Positions 41,974 to 50,514 of a stretch of 64,000 nucleotides of DNA are shown one piece after another. A program made the position numbers and the translations under genes. Origin of the DNA: Parvibaculum sedimenti (lineage in GTDB: Bacteria; Pseudomonadota; Alphaproteobacteria; Parvibaculales; Parvibaculaceae); the NCBI RefSeq assembly GCF_009184905.1, contig NZ_WESC01000007.1:1-64000 (forward strand). Reading direction: 5' to 3'. Every line of letters begins with the position of its first letter. The stretch's first letter is position 1. The notes below the pieces were generated by a model. The model did no database searches. It saw nothing but the letters and a program-made list of their open reading frames with translations, and had not been told where the DNA came from.

Positions 41974-42437
41974 TATGCAACCCTCACATTCTTGCGATTG
42001 AGCGACGCGAAGTCGATCTTCTGAGGCTGCTGCGCCTCATGCGGATGGCTCGGACCAGCATAGATGTGCAGGTTGCCCATCTGCTTGCGGGCGAGCGGAC
42101 CGCGCGAGATCATGCGCTTCACGGCGAGTTCGAGCACACGCTCGGGGAAACGGCCTTCGAGAAGCTTCTTGGGCGAGGTTTCCTTGATACCGCCAGGGTG
42201 ACCCGTGTGGCGGTAGTAGCGCTTGTCTTCGTACTTCGCACCGGTGAAGGCAACCTTCTCGGCGTTGATGATGATGATGTTGTCACCGCAATCGAGGTGG
42301 GGCGTGTAGGTCGGCTTGTGCTTGCCGCGCAGCCGGTTCGCGATGAACGTCGCGAGACGGCCGACGACAACGCCTTCAGCGTCGATCACGAACCACTTCT
42401 TCTCGATCTCGGCGGGTTTCGCGGAATAGGTCTTCAT
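41973..42437 (-). CDS. rplM: Ribosomal protein L13
   Basis: A 154-residue L13 of the large subunit, with [20 protein letters not shown] (about residues 13-32), [20 protein letters not shown] (about 37-56) and [20 protein letters not shown]-type sequence ([20 protein letters not shown]). ATG 42437 gives the normal length and has an AGGA about nine bases upstream; an open frame extends to 42524 without support. It is followed by rpsI in the conserved pair. Confidence 0.97.
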   Translation of the reverse strand: MKTYSAKPAEIEKKWFVIDAEGVVVGRLATFIANRLRGKHKPTYTPHLDCGDNIIIINAEKVAFTGAKYEDKRYYRHTGHPGGIKETSPKKLLEGRFPERVLELAVKRMISRGPLARKQMGNLHIYAGPSHPHEAQQPQKIDFASLNRKNVRVA

Positions 42438-42590
42438 GCGAAAAATCCTGCGGAATCTGCAAAAAGGGCCGGAAATCGGCCCTCGTCTGGACGCGCTTCT
42501 AAGGCAGGTTCGGCATAGTGTCAACGCAAATGGCCAAAAAACCGCTGAAATCCGGCCACTTTCAGGCTGCGGTACGATAATACCGCGTTT

Positions 42591-43967
42591 TTAACGTTTC
42601 ACGGAGGGCTGGACCGAGAGCCGGAGCGAGCTCATGACCATGCCCGCCAGCGCGAAGCCCGCAGCCATGTAAAGCGCCGTGTGTGTCCCGTCCGCCTGGA
42701 GGTTGAAGATCAGGGCAACCATCGCCGCCCCGATCGTCTGGCCCAAAAGCCGCGCCGTGCCGAGCATTCCGCTTGCCCCACCGGTCCGCTCCACCGGGGC
42801 CGAACCGATAATGGTGCGATTGTTGGGCGACTGAAAAAGCGCGAATCCTGCTCCGCAGAGCATCATCCGCCAGATGATGTCGAGCGTCGCCGGTTCCGGC
42901 GGCAGCATGGCAAGCGAAACGAGACCGCATGCGAAGATTGCCATGCCAATGCCACCGAGGAGACCCGAGGGATAGCGGTCCGCCAACCGTCCGGCCAGCG
43001 GCGCAACCACCATGATTGTCATGGGCCAGGGCGTCATCAGCAGACCGGTCTGGACCTCGCTTCGCCCGACTACGGTCTGCATGAAAAAGGGTAATGTCAC
43101 ATAGGCCGCCGCCTGCCCTGCAAAGGAACAGATCGAGGTGCAGATCGACATGGCGAAAACCGGGATCTTCAGCAGATCGATGGGAAGCAGCGGCGACAGC
43201 CGGCCCCGCTGGCGGCGCACTAGCAGCAAGCCGCAAATGGCGGCACCCGCAATCTCCAGACCGATCAGCCAATAGCCGTCCGGGCGCGCCCTGCCGCGGC
43301 CAAAATCGTCGATCGCCACGATCACCAGCGCAATGGTGATGGCGTTGAGGACCGCGCTCGTCCAGTCGAAGCGGTGACTGCCGCGCATCGTTTCCGGCAG
43401 GCTGCGCGAAATCGCGAAGGCAAGAATGCTGAGGGGCACATTGACCGCAAAGAGCCAGGGCCAGGTTGCAATGGACAGAATGCCCGCAGCGATCGTGGGG
43501 CCGAGCGCTGCAGCTGTCGCCACTACAAGGGCTGTGATGCCGATGCCGCGCCCGAGCATCGCCTTTGGATAGGTGAAGCGGGTCAGCGCCGAATTGACGC
43601 TCATGATGCCCGCCGCGCCCGCACCCTGAAGAAGGCGCGCCAGCGTCAGCGTGGTCAGCGAGTCCGCCATGGCGCAGGCAAGCGACGCGATGCCGAAAAG
43701 CACGATACCCCAGCGATAAATTGTCCGATAGCCGACAAGTTCGCCGAGCGACGACAGCGGCAGCAGCGAGACCATCACGATGAGCTGATAGGCGTTGACG
43801 ATCCAGATCGATTCCGCCGCAGTCGCCTTGAGATCCCGCGCGATGGTCGGCAGCGCGATATTGGCGATGGAACCATCGATCACGGCCATGGTAATGCCGA
43901 TCCCGACAGTCAGCGCCGCCCAATGGCGCCGCGGAAGCGGTAACCCGTCTGTCTCGATTGTCGTCAT
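42591..43967 (-). CDS. MFS multidrug-type transporter (DHA2-like)
   Basis: A 458-residue inner-membrane transporter with about 14 hydrophobic segments, as in the DHA2 (EmrB/QacA) drug:H+ antiporters. Motif D1-like IGITMAVIDGSIANIALPTI (about residues 22-41), motif A-like GELVGYRTIYRWGI (near 74), and motif C-like AGIMSVNSALTRFT are visible. I chose ATG 43967; longer frames to 44084 overlap the upstream thioesterase. There is no obvious regulator next to it. The preceding gene ends 13 bases before, so the two may share a transcript. Substrate unknown. Confidence 0.88.
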   Translation of the reverse strand: MTTIETDGLPLPRRHWAALTVGIGITMAVIDGSIANIALPTIARDLKATAAESIWIVNAYQLIVMVSLLPLSSLGELVGYRTIYRWGIVLFGIASLACAMADSLTTLTLARLLQGAGAAGIMSVNSALTRFTYPKAMLGRGIGITALVVATAAALGPTIAAGILSIATWPWLFAVNVPLSILAFAISRSLPETMRGSHRFDWTSAVLNAITIALVIVAIDDFGRGRARPDGYWLIGLEIAGAAICGLLLVRRQRGRLSPLLPIDLLKIPVFAMSICTSICSFAGQAAAYVTLPFFMQTVVGRSEVQTGLLMTPWPMTIMVVAPLAGRLADRYPSGLLGGIGMAIFACGLVSLAMLPPEPATLDIIWRMMLCGAGFALFQSPNNRTIIGSAPVERTGGASGMLGTARLLGQTIGAAMVALIFNLQADGTHTALYMAAGFALAGMVMSSLRLSVQPSVKR

Positions 43968-43980
43968 TTGCGGATTTGCG

Positions 43981-44457
43981 TCATCTGTCAGGCGGGATCG
44001 AATAGGTCGAGGTGACATGGGCGACCGGCCCATCAAGCCCCTCCTGCCACATGAGCACATCGCCGACAGCAAGTCTGCGCCCAAGCTTCAGGAGTTTTGC
44101 CTCGGCGACGATATCGTCCGGGCCGGGCTTCCTGAGGAAATTGATGTTGAGGTTGGTCGTAACCGCGAGCGCTACTGGCCCGACATGTGCGAGCACCACC
44201 GCATACATGGCGTAATCGGCCAGCGCCATCATGGCAGGTCCTGAAATCGTGCCGCCCGGACGCAGATTGCGGTCCGAATAGCGAAGGCGCAGCCGCGCCG
44301 TTCCCGGCCCCACTTCCTCGATCACGTTGAGGCGCCCGCCTTCATGCATCTGCGGAAATGCCATGTCCATGAAGCGGTCGAGTTCCTCGACGCTCATGAT
44401 CGGACTCATATCGGCCAAGCGCGCCTCCATGTTCTTATTTGCCTTGCGCTGCTTCAT
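43981..44457 (-). CDS. PaaI-family thioesterase
   Basis: A 158-residue hotdog-fold protein of the PaaI/YigI type. The helix motif GGTISGPAMMALADYAMYAV (about residues 68-87) replaces the HGG of many members with GGT, retaining the Asp in ALAD. Strands NLNINFLRKPGPDDIVAEAK and GRRLAVGDVLMWQE follow. The start may be at 44457 or at an internal ATG (44430). It is the gene before the MFS pump and is divergent from the GNAT gene by 26 bases. The acyl substrate is not evident. Confidence 0.82.
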   Translation of the reverse strand: MKQRKANKNMEARLADMSPIMSVEELDRFMDMAFPQMHEGGRLNVIEEVGPGTARLRLRYSDRNLRPGGTISGPAMMALADYAMYAVVLAHVGPVALAVTTNLNINFLRKPGPDDIVAEAKLLKLGRRLAVGDVLMWQEGLDGPVAHVTSTYSIPPDR

Positions 44458-44483
44458 ACTAGGGCGACCTCAACCGCTCAACC

Positions 44484-45038
44484 ATGCTCATGCCTGAACG
44501 GCCGACCACAATCATGACCCAACGCCTGATCCTGCGCCCATGGCGCGAGGACGACCTCGATGCGTTCGCTACCATGTCCGCAGATCCAGATGTCGCGGAA
44601 TATCTGGGCGGCACACTCAACCGTGCCGGCGCCGAGGCGAGCATGGCGCGCATCGCTGCCCACTTCGCGGAACATGGCTTCGGCTTCTGGGCACTGGAAC
44701 TTCCCGGCGTGGCGCCCTTCATCGGCTTTACCGGCTTGCAGCATGTGAATTTCGACGTACCTTTCGTCCCCGCCGTCGAGATCGGCTGGCGACTCGCAAA
44801 GCCTTATTGGGGGAAGGGCTATGCGACCGAGGCTGCCCGCGCCGCCCTCGCCTTCGGTTTCGAATCGCTGGATCTCGACGAGATCGTGGCATTCACGGTG
44901 CCCGCCAATCTGCGTTCACGTGCGGTGATGGAACGGCTCGGCATGAAGCGCGATCCGGCAGAGGATTTCGACCACCCCCGACTGGCCGACGGACATCCAT
45001 TGAAGCGGCATGTGCTCTACCGCATCGCCCTCGCCTGA
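44484..45038 (+). CDS. GNAT-family N-acetyltransferase (RimJ/RimL-like)
   Basis: A 184-residue acetyltransferase of the GCN5 superfamily, RimJ/L group. TTIMTQRLILRPWREDDLDA begins the fold, VEIGWRLAKPYWGKGYATEA (about residues 97-116) holds the acetyl-CoA pyrophosphate loop (Q/R-x-x-G-x-G/A in this form), and FTVPANLRSRAVMERLGMKR near 138-157 is the family's C-terminal signature. The acceptor, protein N terminus or a small amine, is not identifiable. It is alone on the plus strand before the enoyl-CoA hydratase gene. Confidence 0.87.
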   Translation: MLMPERPTTIMTQRLILRPWREDDLDAFATMSADPDVAEYLGGTLNRAGAEASMARIAAHFAEHGFGFWALELPGVAPFIGFTGLQHVNFDVPFVPAVEIGWRLAKPYWGKGYATEAARAALAFGFESLDLDEIVAFTVPANLRSRAVMERLGMKRDPAEDFDHPRLADGHPLKRHVLYRIALA

Positions 45039-45095
45039 CGCCCGCGCCGGGGCTATGCTCGCCGACAAAGCAATAAACCGGAAAACGAGGAAGCC

Positions 45096-45911
45096 ATGTC
45101 CCAGCCGGCAACCAAAACAGCCGAACCCGTCCTCCTGCGCCACGACCGCGACAGCATTGCGACACTGACGCTCAATCGCGGCCCGCAGCGCAACGCGCTT
45201 TCCGAAGCACTGATGGCCGCGCTGACGGATGAGCTCGCGCTGATCGCGAAAGATCCCGATGTGCGCGTCGTCGTGATCGCCGCGAACGGCCCGGCCTTTT
45301 CGGCAGGCCACGACCTCAAGGAAATGACCGCGCATCGCACCGATGCCGATCGTGGTCGCGCCTATTTCGAAAAGCTGATGAAACAATGCAGCACGTTGAT
45401 GCAGGCCATCGTGCGGTTGCCGAAGCCTGTCATCGCCCGTGTGCATGGCATCGCCACAGCGGCGGGTTGCCAGCTTGTCGCGAGCTGCGATCTCGCGGTG
45501 GCCGCGGACACCGTTAAATTTGCAACGCCCGGCGTCAATATCGGCCTCTTCTGTTCGACGCCGATGGTTGCACTGTCGCGCAATGTGCATCGCAAGCACG
45601 CGATGGAAATGTTGCTCACGGGCGACATGATCGACGCCTCCCGCGCCGCGCAGATCGGCCTCATCAACAAGGCCGTGCCTGTTGAACAACTCGATGACGC
45701 CGTTTGGGGGATTGCACGGGACATCGCCTCTAAATCCGCTCACACGCTCGCCATCGGCAAGGAGGCCTTTTACATCCAGCTCGAAAAAGGGCTCAGCGAG
45801 GCTTACGACTACGCAAGCGAAGTCATGGTGAAGAACATGCTGGCCCGCGACGCGGAGGAAGGCATTTCAGCCTTCATCGAAAAGCGCGAGCCGACCTGGG
45901 AAGACCGTTGA
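45096..45911 (+). CDS. Enoyl-CoA hydratase-family protein (ECHDC3-like)
   Basis: A 271-residue crotonase-fold protein. The oxyanion-hole segments are NGPAFSAGHDLKEM (about residues 66-79) and ATAAGCQLVASCDLAVAADT (about 117-136). The segment KFATPGVNIGLFCSTPMVAL has Gly where hydratases carry the first catalytic Glu, as in ECHDC3-like proteins, so true hydratase activity is doubtful. Crotonase trimers with altered residues can act as isomerases, hydrolases or have no known role. A GAGGAAG box lies just upstream. The next gene begins four bases after its stop. Confidence 0.85.
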   Translation: MSQPATKTAEPVLLRHDRDSIATLTLNRGPQRNALSEALMAALTDELALIAKDPDVRVVVIAANGPAFSAGHDLKEMTAHRTDADRGRAYFEKLMKQCSTLMQAIVRLPKPVIARVHGIATAAGCQLVASCDLAVAADTVKFATPGVNIGLFCSTPMVALSRNVHRKHAMEMLLTGDMIDASRAAQIGLINKAVPVEQLDDAVWGIARDIASKSAHTLAIGKEAFYIQLEKGLSEAYDYASEVMVKNMLARDAEEGISAFIEKREPTWEDR

Positions 45912-45914
45912 GCC

Positions 45915-46337
45915 ATGGCGTATGACCGTTACGGCCCGGATGAGATCCGGAACATTCTGCAATCCACGAAGGTGATTGCCCTTGTCGGCGCCAGCGCAAA
46001 CCCGGCCCGGGACAGCCATGGCGTCATGCGCTACCTGCAGGCCAAGGGATACCGCGTGATCCCGGTGAACCCTGGCCTCGCAGGCCAGACGCTCAATGGC
46101 GAACTCGTTTATGCAACGCTTAGCTCTATTCCCTACCAAATTGATATGGTAGACATATTCCGCAACTCGGAGGCGGCGGGGCCCGTCTGCGACGAAGCGG
46201 TGGAGATCGGCGCGAAGTCGGTCTGGATGCAGCTCGGGGTCATCAACCCGCAAGCAGCGGCCAGAGCCGAAACCGCCGGACTCAAAGTCGTGATGGACCG
46301 CTGTCCGAAAATCGAAATGCCGAGGCTGGGCCTTTAG
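45915..46337 (+). CDS. CoA-binding-domain protein (YccU-like)
   Basis: A 140-residue single-domain Rossmann protein of the CoA_binding_2 family. It has VIALVGASANPARDSHGVMR (about residues 18-37), YRVIPVNPGLAGQTLNGE and the ending VMDRCPKIEMPRLGL, all hallmarks of the family named after YccU. CoA-binding is from family knowledge; biological role is unknown. It follows the ECHDC3-like gene within four bases, so they probably form one transcript with MetY 31 bases further on. Confidence 0.88.
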   Translation: MAYDRYGPDEIRNILQSTKVIALVGASANPARDSHGVMRYLQAKGYRVIPVNPGLAGQTLNGELVYATLSSIPYQIDMVDIFRNSEAAGPVCDEAVEIGAKSVWMQLGVINPQAAARAETAGLKVVMDRCPKIEMPRLGL

Positions 46338-46368
46338 CCTTCGCGCTCGCCCGAACAAGGAGACCTAA

Positions 46369-47643
46369 ATGGCCGAATATTCCTTCAGCACACTTGCTAT
46401 CCACGCCGGCGCCAAGCCCGATCCGACGACGGGCGCGCGCGCGACGCCGATCTTCCAGACGACCTCCTTCGTCTTCGAGGATGTCGATCACGCGGCCTCG
46501 CTCTTCGGCCTGCAGGCTTTCGGCAACATCTATACTCGCATCACCAATCCGACGACCGCCGTGCTCGAAGAGCGCGTCGCGGCGCTCGAAGGTGGCACGG
46601 CGGCTCTTGCCGTCGCTTCGGGCCACGCCGCGCAGATGATCGCCTTCCATACGCTGCTCGAACCGGGCGATCATTTCGTCGCCGCCAAGCAGCTCTATGG
46701 CGGCTCGATCAACCAGTTCGGCCACGCCTTCAAGAAATTCGGCTGGGAAGTCGACTGGGTCGACATCAACGATCCCGCCAATGTGAAAAAGGCCATCGGG
46801 CCGAAGACGAAAGCCGTCTTTATCGAAAGCCTCGCCAACCCTGGCGGCATCGTCACCGACATCTCGGCCATCGCCAAGATCGCACATGAGGCGGGCATTC
46901 CGCTCATCGTCGACAACACGCTCGCCTCGCCCTACCTCATCCGTCCGATCGAGCATGGCGCGGACATCGTCGTGCATTCGGCGACGAAGTTCCTCGGCGG
47001 CCATGGCAACTCCATGGGCGGCATCATCGTCGATGCGGGCAAGTTCGATTGGTCGAAGGACAACAAGTACAAGACCCTGTCGGAGCCTTGCGACTCCTAT
47101 CACGGCCTCGAAATCCACAAGACCTTCGGCAACATCGCGTTTGCCATCGCCTGCCGCGTGCTCGGCCTGCGCGATCTTGGACCGGCCATCTCGCCTTTCA
47201 ATGCCTTCATGATCCAGACCGGCATTGAGACGTTGCCGCTGCGCATGCAGCGCCATTCGGACTCGGCGCTGAAGGTCGCCCAGTTCCTGAAGTCGCATCC
47301 GAAGGTCAGCTGGGTTTCCTATGCGGGTCTGCCGGACGATCCCTATCACGCGCTTCAGCAGAAATATTCGCCGAAGGGCGCAGGCGCCGTTTTCACTTTC
47401 GGCGTCAAGGGCGGTTTTGAGGCGGGCGTGAACCTCGTGAACGGCGTGAAGCTTCTTTCGCATCTCGCCAATGTCGGCGATACGCGGAGCCTCATCATCC
47501 ATCCGTCTTCGACGACGCATCGCCAGCTCACGGAAGAGCAGCAGGCGGCGGCCGGCGCGGGCAAGGACGTGGTGCGCCTGTCGGTGGGTCTGGAAGAGCC
47601 TGCGGATATCATCGCCGACCTCGACCAGGCGCTGAACGCCTGA
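46369..47643 (+). CDS. metY: O-acetylhomoserine sulfhydrylase
   Basis: A 424-residue PLP enzyme of the Cys/Met-metabolism family, making homocysteine directly from O-acetyl- (or O-succinyl-) homoserine and sulphide. It opens [20 protein letters not shown], the PLP-binding lysine lies in [18 protein letters not shown] (about residue 208), and the tail [17 protein letters not shown] (about 383-399) is typical of MetY. Length of 424 fits MetY better than MetZ (about 400). An AAGGAG box sits upstream. Only 31 bases separate it from the gene before it, leaving no room for a SAM riboswitch in this leader. Confidence 0.92.
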   Translation: MAEYSFSTLAIHAGAKPDPTTGARATPIFQTTSFVFEDVDHAASLFGLQAFGNIYTRITNPTTAVLEERVAALEGGTAALAVASGHAAQMIAFHTLLEPGDHFVAAKQLYGGSINQFGHAFKKFGWEVDWVDINDPANVKKAIGPKTKAVFIESLANPGGIVTDISAIAKIAHEAGIPLIVDNTLASPYLIRPIEHGADIVVHSATKFLGGHGNSMGGIIVDAGKFDWSKDNKYKTLSEPCDSYHGLEIHKTFGNIAFAIACRVLGLRDLGPAISPFNAFMIQTGIETLPLRMQRHSDSALKVAQFLKSHPKVSWVSYAGLPDDPYHALQQKYSPKGAGAVFTFGVKGGFEAGVNLVNGVKLLSHLANVGDTRSLIIHPSSTTHRQLTEEQQAAAGAGKDVVRLSVGLEEPADIIADLDQALNA

Positions 47644-47676
47644 TCTATCCGCGCCTTTTTTCAGAGGCTGAAATGC

Positions 47677-47709
47677 AAATGCCCCGCGCGAGCGGGGCAT
47701 TTCCTTTTC
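47677..47709 (+). terminator. Terminator between metY and ctaA
   Basis: AAATGCCCCGC and GCGGGGCATTT form an 11-bp perfect stem with a GCGA loop, followed by CCTTTTC on the plus strand. It begins 34 bases after the metY stop. The near-symmetrical A/T flanks allow it to act on the convergent ctaA transcript as well. Confidence 0.9.
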
Positions 47710-47723
47710 GAGTCAAGCACTGC

Positions 47724-48782
47724 TCAGGCGATGAGCCGCCTCGCATGTACGATCGCAAGCGTGAGGACGATGAGCGCGCCTGCCTGATGCGCGGCGCCGA
47801 GCGGAACCGGCACGGCCCAGAGCAGCGCCCAGATGCCGAGGCCGATCTGCGCGAGAACGGCGAGCGCGAGCCAGATCGCGCTGCGCGTCGCCTGCGCAAA
47901 GCGGCGTGTGGCAAGCCAGTGCCAGCCCACCATGAGCGCGACCAGGTAGGCGACCATGCGGTGATCGAACTGCGCGGTCAGATGGCTCTCGAAGAAGTTC
48001 CGCCACAGCGGCGACTGGTCGAAGAGGCGTGACGGAATGAAGGCCCCGTCAATGAGCGGCCACGTATTGTAGATGTAGCCCGCCTTCAGCCCGGCCACGA
48101 AAGCGCCGAGGAGCATCTGGAAGAAGACAAGCCCCACCAGCGCGAGGGACGCCTTGCGCAAGCCGCCGCTCGCCGCCACCGGCACAGGCTCGCGCCAGAG
48201 GCCGAGCGCGACCCAGATCATATAGGCGTAGATCAACGTCGCGAGGCCGAGATGCGCGGCAAGCCTGTACTGGCTGACATCGACGCGATGTGTGAGGCCA
48301 CTCTTCACCATCCACCAGCCAAGCGCGCCTTGCAGAGCGCCCAGCACGAACATGACGGCGAGCCGCGGCGCCAGCGCCCGCTCGATGCGGCGCGTCGCGA
48401 GGAACCCGAGAAACGGAACGAGAAAGGCAAAGCCGATGAAGCGACCGAGGAAACGGTGCGACCATTCCCACCAGAAGATCGACTTGAACTCGCCGAGCGT
48501 CATGCCCTTGTTGACGAGTTCATATTGCGGGATCTGCTGATATTTCGCGAAGGCGTCGGCCCAGGCGGCGTCGCCGAGGGGCGGCAGCGCGCCCATGACC
48601 GGCTTCCACTCGGTTATGGAAAGGCCGGATTCGGTGAGCCGGGTGAGCCCGCCCACAACGACCATCGCGAAAATGAGCCCGGCCACGGCAAAGAGCCAAT
48701 AAGCAATCAGACGGCGCGAGGCGATCTGGCGCTGGTCCGCTGCGCTCCGCGTGGAAGACGGCGTTTCGATACTCATCGTCAT
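47724..48782 (-). CDS. ctaA: Haem A synthase (CtaA/Cox15)
   Basis: A 352-residue inner-membrane haem A synthase with eight predicted helices, converting haem O to haem A for cytochrome oxidase. Type 2 (Cox15-like) histidines are in FWWEWSHRFLGRFIGFAFLV, VSQYRLAAHLGLATLI, SHLTAQFDHRMVAYLVAL and GAAHQAGALIVLTLA. GGLTRLTESGLSITEWKPVM (about residues 45-64) is the family signature. ATG 48782 has GAGG six bases upstream and is preferred over the longer frame to 48851. It is divergent from a DUF2842 gene, a neighbour often seen in Alphaproteobacteria. Confidence 0.95.
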   Translation of the reverse strand: MTMSIETPSSTRSAADQRQIASRRLIAYWLFAVAGLIFAMVVVGGLTRLTESGLSITEWKPVMGALPPLGDAAWADAFAKYQQIPQYELVNKGMTLGEFKSIFWWEWSHRFLGRFIGFAFLVPFLGFLATRRIERALAPRLAVMFVLGALQGALGWWMVKSGLTHRVDVSQYRLAAHLGLATLIYAYMIWVALGLWREPVPVAASGGLRKASLALVGLVFFQMLLGAFVAGLKAGYIYNTWPLIDGAFIPSRLFDQSPLWRNFFESHLTAQFDHRMVAYLVALMVGWHWLATRRFAQATRSAIWLALAVLAQIGLGIWALLWAVPVPLGAAHQAGALIVLTLAIVHARRLIA

Positions 48783-48868
48783 GGGAAACCTCGAAACGTC
48801 CCTTTGCGACGGCGGGAGGAATGCCGTATCAGAGCGCCATCCACATTCCACCAGGACCGGAGACCGAT

Positions 48869-49081
48869 ATGCGCCGCCTGCCCATTCGCATCCGCAAGCT
48901 CATCGGCACCATCGTGCTGCTGGTCTTTCTGACGCTCTATTCGTTCCTGATCATGACGATCGCGGTCAGCGGCCATCTGCCGGAACATGGTGTCGTGCAG
49001 TTCTTCTACTACGTGATCGCCGGCACGATCTGGGCCTTTCCGGCCCGGTACCTGATGATCTGGATGGTGCGCCCGGACTGA
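48869..49081 (+). CDS. DUF2842 small membrane protein
   Basis: A 70-residue protein with two hydrophobic helices, KLIGTIVLLVFLTLYSFLIM (about residues 10-29) and VVQFFYYVIAGTIWAFPARY (about 43-62), ending LMIWMVRPD. This layout and the P-A-R-x-L-I-x-W-M ending match DUF2842. ATG 48869 has GGAGA six bases upstream; a longer frame to 48821 lacks one. It is divergent from ctaA, with which DUF2842 often travels, so a link to oxidase assembly has been supposed but not shown. Confidence 0.82.
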   Translation: MRRLPIRIRKLIGTIVLLVFLTLYSFLIMTIAVSGHLPEHGVVQFFYYVIAGTIWAFPARYLMIWMVRPD

Positions 49082-49114
49082 GCGCGCGCACCGTCGCAGC
49101 AGAACGGCGCCGTC

Positions 49115-49195
49115 TTAGAAGAACGAACCCGTCATGGTCTTGTTCAGCGCGACGATGACGACGAGGAAGATCACGATCGGAAGAATGGTGGTCAT
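49115..49195 (-). CDS. 26-residue single-helix membrane microprotein
   Basis: A very short frame encoding MTTILPIVIFLVVIVALNKT followed by MTGSFF. Residues 4-18 would span the membrane; the end is short and carries one lysine. It has an AGGAG box seven bases before the ATG, unusually good for a chance frame, and lies between DUF2842 (opposite strand) and tRNA-Pro. It is too short for most gene finders. I know no named family; conservation in relatives would decide it. The stop is TAA. Confidence 0.6.
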   Translation of the reverse strand: MTTILPIVIFLVVIVALNKTMTGSFF

Positions 49196-49293
49196 CTGGA
49201 ACTCCTGAGTCTCTCGAATTGAGCCGCACATTGCCGCAAGGCTGGCCATAAGAAAAGGGCCAACGGGATAAAACCCGCCAGCCCTTTGAAGAA

Positions 49294-49370
49294 TGGTCGG
49301 AGCGGCCGGATTCGAACCGACGACCCCTTGTCCCCCAGACAAGTGCGCTACCGGGCTGCGCTACGCTCCG
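49294..49370 (-). tRNA. tRNA-Pro (anticodon GGG)
   Basis: The minus strand folds into a cloverleaf of 77 bases with an encoded CCA. Acceptor CGGAGCG pairs with CGCTCCG, the D arm is GCGCAGCCCGGTAGCGC, the anticodon stem CTTGT/ACAAG holds loop CTGGGGG with anticodon GGG at 49334-49336, and the T arm is TCGTCGGTTCGAATCCGGC. There is no sign of an integrated element here. Confidence 0.95.
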
Positions 49371-49532
49371 ACAAAACCGGTGAGGAAATGGGCCGAGACC
49401 CCTTCCGAAGGCGCGGAATATAGACGCCGACCTCTCGGGGGGCAACGCCTCAATCCGACCTTTCTGTTGGTAATTTCAATTGCCGCGACAATTCCTGTCG
49501 ATACGGCATTTTCTTCGGCAATCCAGAGGCAA

Positions 49533-50003
49533 TCAGGCCTCGTCGCCCTCCGTTTCCCAGAGCGTTTCGTCGATTTCTTCCTTCAGAACGGTAAGTTCTT
49601 CGAGAATCGACTCGAGTGTCTGCTTGGCCGATGCGTCGAGAGCCGCGCCGCCTTCCGAGGGCTCCTCCTCGCGTTCGCTGCGGCGGACGGCTTCGCGCGC
49701 GAGCTCCGCGAGGGAGGCATCGACCGTGCCCTTGCCGGTCTCGCTGACGAACTTCACGCCCTGTTCGCGGAAGACCTTCTGGACACCTTTGATCGTGTAG
49801 CCGTCGTTGTAGAGAAGTGCTCGCACGCCACGCAGCAGATCGACATCTTCAGGCCGATAGTAGCGACGCCCGCCGCCGCGCTTCAGCGGCCTGATCTGGC
49901 TGAACTTGCTCTCCCAGAATCTCAGAACGTGCTGCGGAACATCAAGTTCGGCAGCGACCTCGCTGATAGTCCGGAAGGCATCGGGCGATTTTTGCGTAGA
50001 CAA
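49533..50003 (-). CDS. MerR-family transcriptional regulator
   Basis: A 156-residue regulator. The N-terminal MerR helix-turn-helix is [20 protein letters not shown], then [20 protein letters not shown] with the wing (about residues 10-49). The effector part after residue 80 is acidic with a final coiled stretch [17 protein letters not shown] and no cysteines, so no metal sensing is evident. This MerR next to ihfA and fabH-plsX is a standard alphaproteobacterial arrangement; target genes are unknown. Confidence 0.92.
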   Translation of the reverse strand: MSTQKSPDAFRTISEVAAELDVPQHVLRFWESKFSQIRPLKRGGGRRYYRPEDVDLLRGVRALLYNDGYTIKGVQKVFREQGVKFVSETGKGTVDASLAELAREAVRRSEREEEPSEGGAALDASAKQTLESILEELTVLKEEIDETLWETEGDEA

Positions 50004-50074
50004 AACAATAGCCTGCTGACGTTCCCCGATCTGATCTCTGAATATGGGCAGATCGCGAAAACGCCTCCGGTTGG

Positions 50075-50392
50075 TTATTCCGCAGCGGCAGTCTTGCCGC
50101 TGAGAGCTGCGTTGATGTGTTCCTTGAGCACATGACTCGGACGGAACACCAGAACGCGCCGCGGCTTGATCGGCACTTCCTCGCCGGTCTTCGGGTTGCG
50201 GCCCATGCGGCCACCCTTCTGACGCACCGAAAAAGAGCCGAAGGACGACAGCTTCACGGTGTCGCCATTGGCGAGACTGTCCGAGATGTGCTGAAGCACC
50301 GACTCAACAAGGTCCGCAGACTCGTTGCGCGACAAGCCGACCTCTTGATAGACGGCCTCGCTCAGATGCGCCCGCGTGATCGTTTCCCCCAT
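50075..50392 (-). CDS. ihfA: Integration host factor subunit alpha
   Basis: A 105-residue HU/IHF-fold DNA-bending protein. It begins [20 protein letters not shown], has [20 protein letters not shown] (about residues 43-62) and the DNA-intercalating arm [20 protein letters not shown] (about 64-83). ATG 50392 has a GGAGGAAGAGG run upstream; a longer frame to 50473 is unsupported. It acts as a heterodimer with IhfB, which is not in the window. Position between fabH and MerR is conserved in the class. Confidence 0.96.
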   Translation of the reverse strand: MGETITRAHLSEAVYQEVGLSRNESADLVESVLQHISDSLANGDTVKLSSFGSFSVRQKGGRMGRNPKTGEEVPIKPRRVLVFRPSHVLKEHINAALSGKTAAAE

Positions 50393-50514
50393 GGCCTCTT
50401 CCTCCAATTTCGTCCAAGCGTATTGCGGGCGGAGAAACCCGTCAATATCAATAGGATGGCCCAATTTTCTCAAGGCCGCCCTGCGACTTATTCTTTAAGT
50501 CCCCCAGCCCCCAA

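Noticed and set aside
42569-42592. Terminator hairpin GCGGTA/TACCGC with a T-run
   Set aside because: The T-run is on the plus strand, where no gene ends; the MFS gene reads leftward, so it would not terminate that transcript.
46338-46368. SAM riboswitch in front of metY
   Set aside because: Only 31 bases lie between the preceding stop and the metY start, too few for the aptamer.
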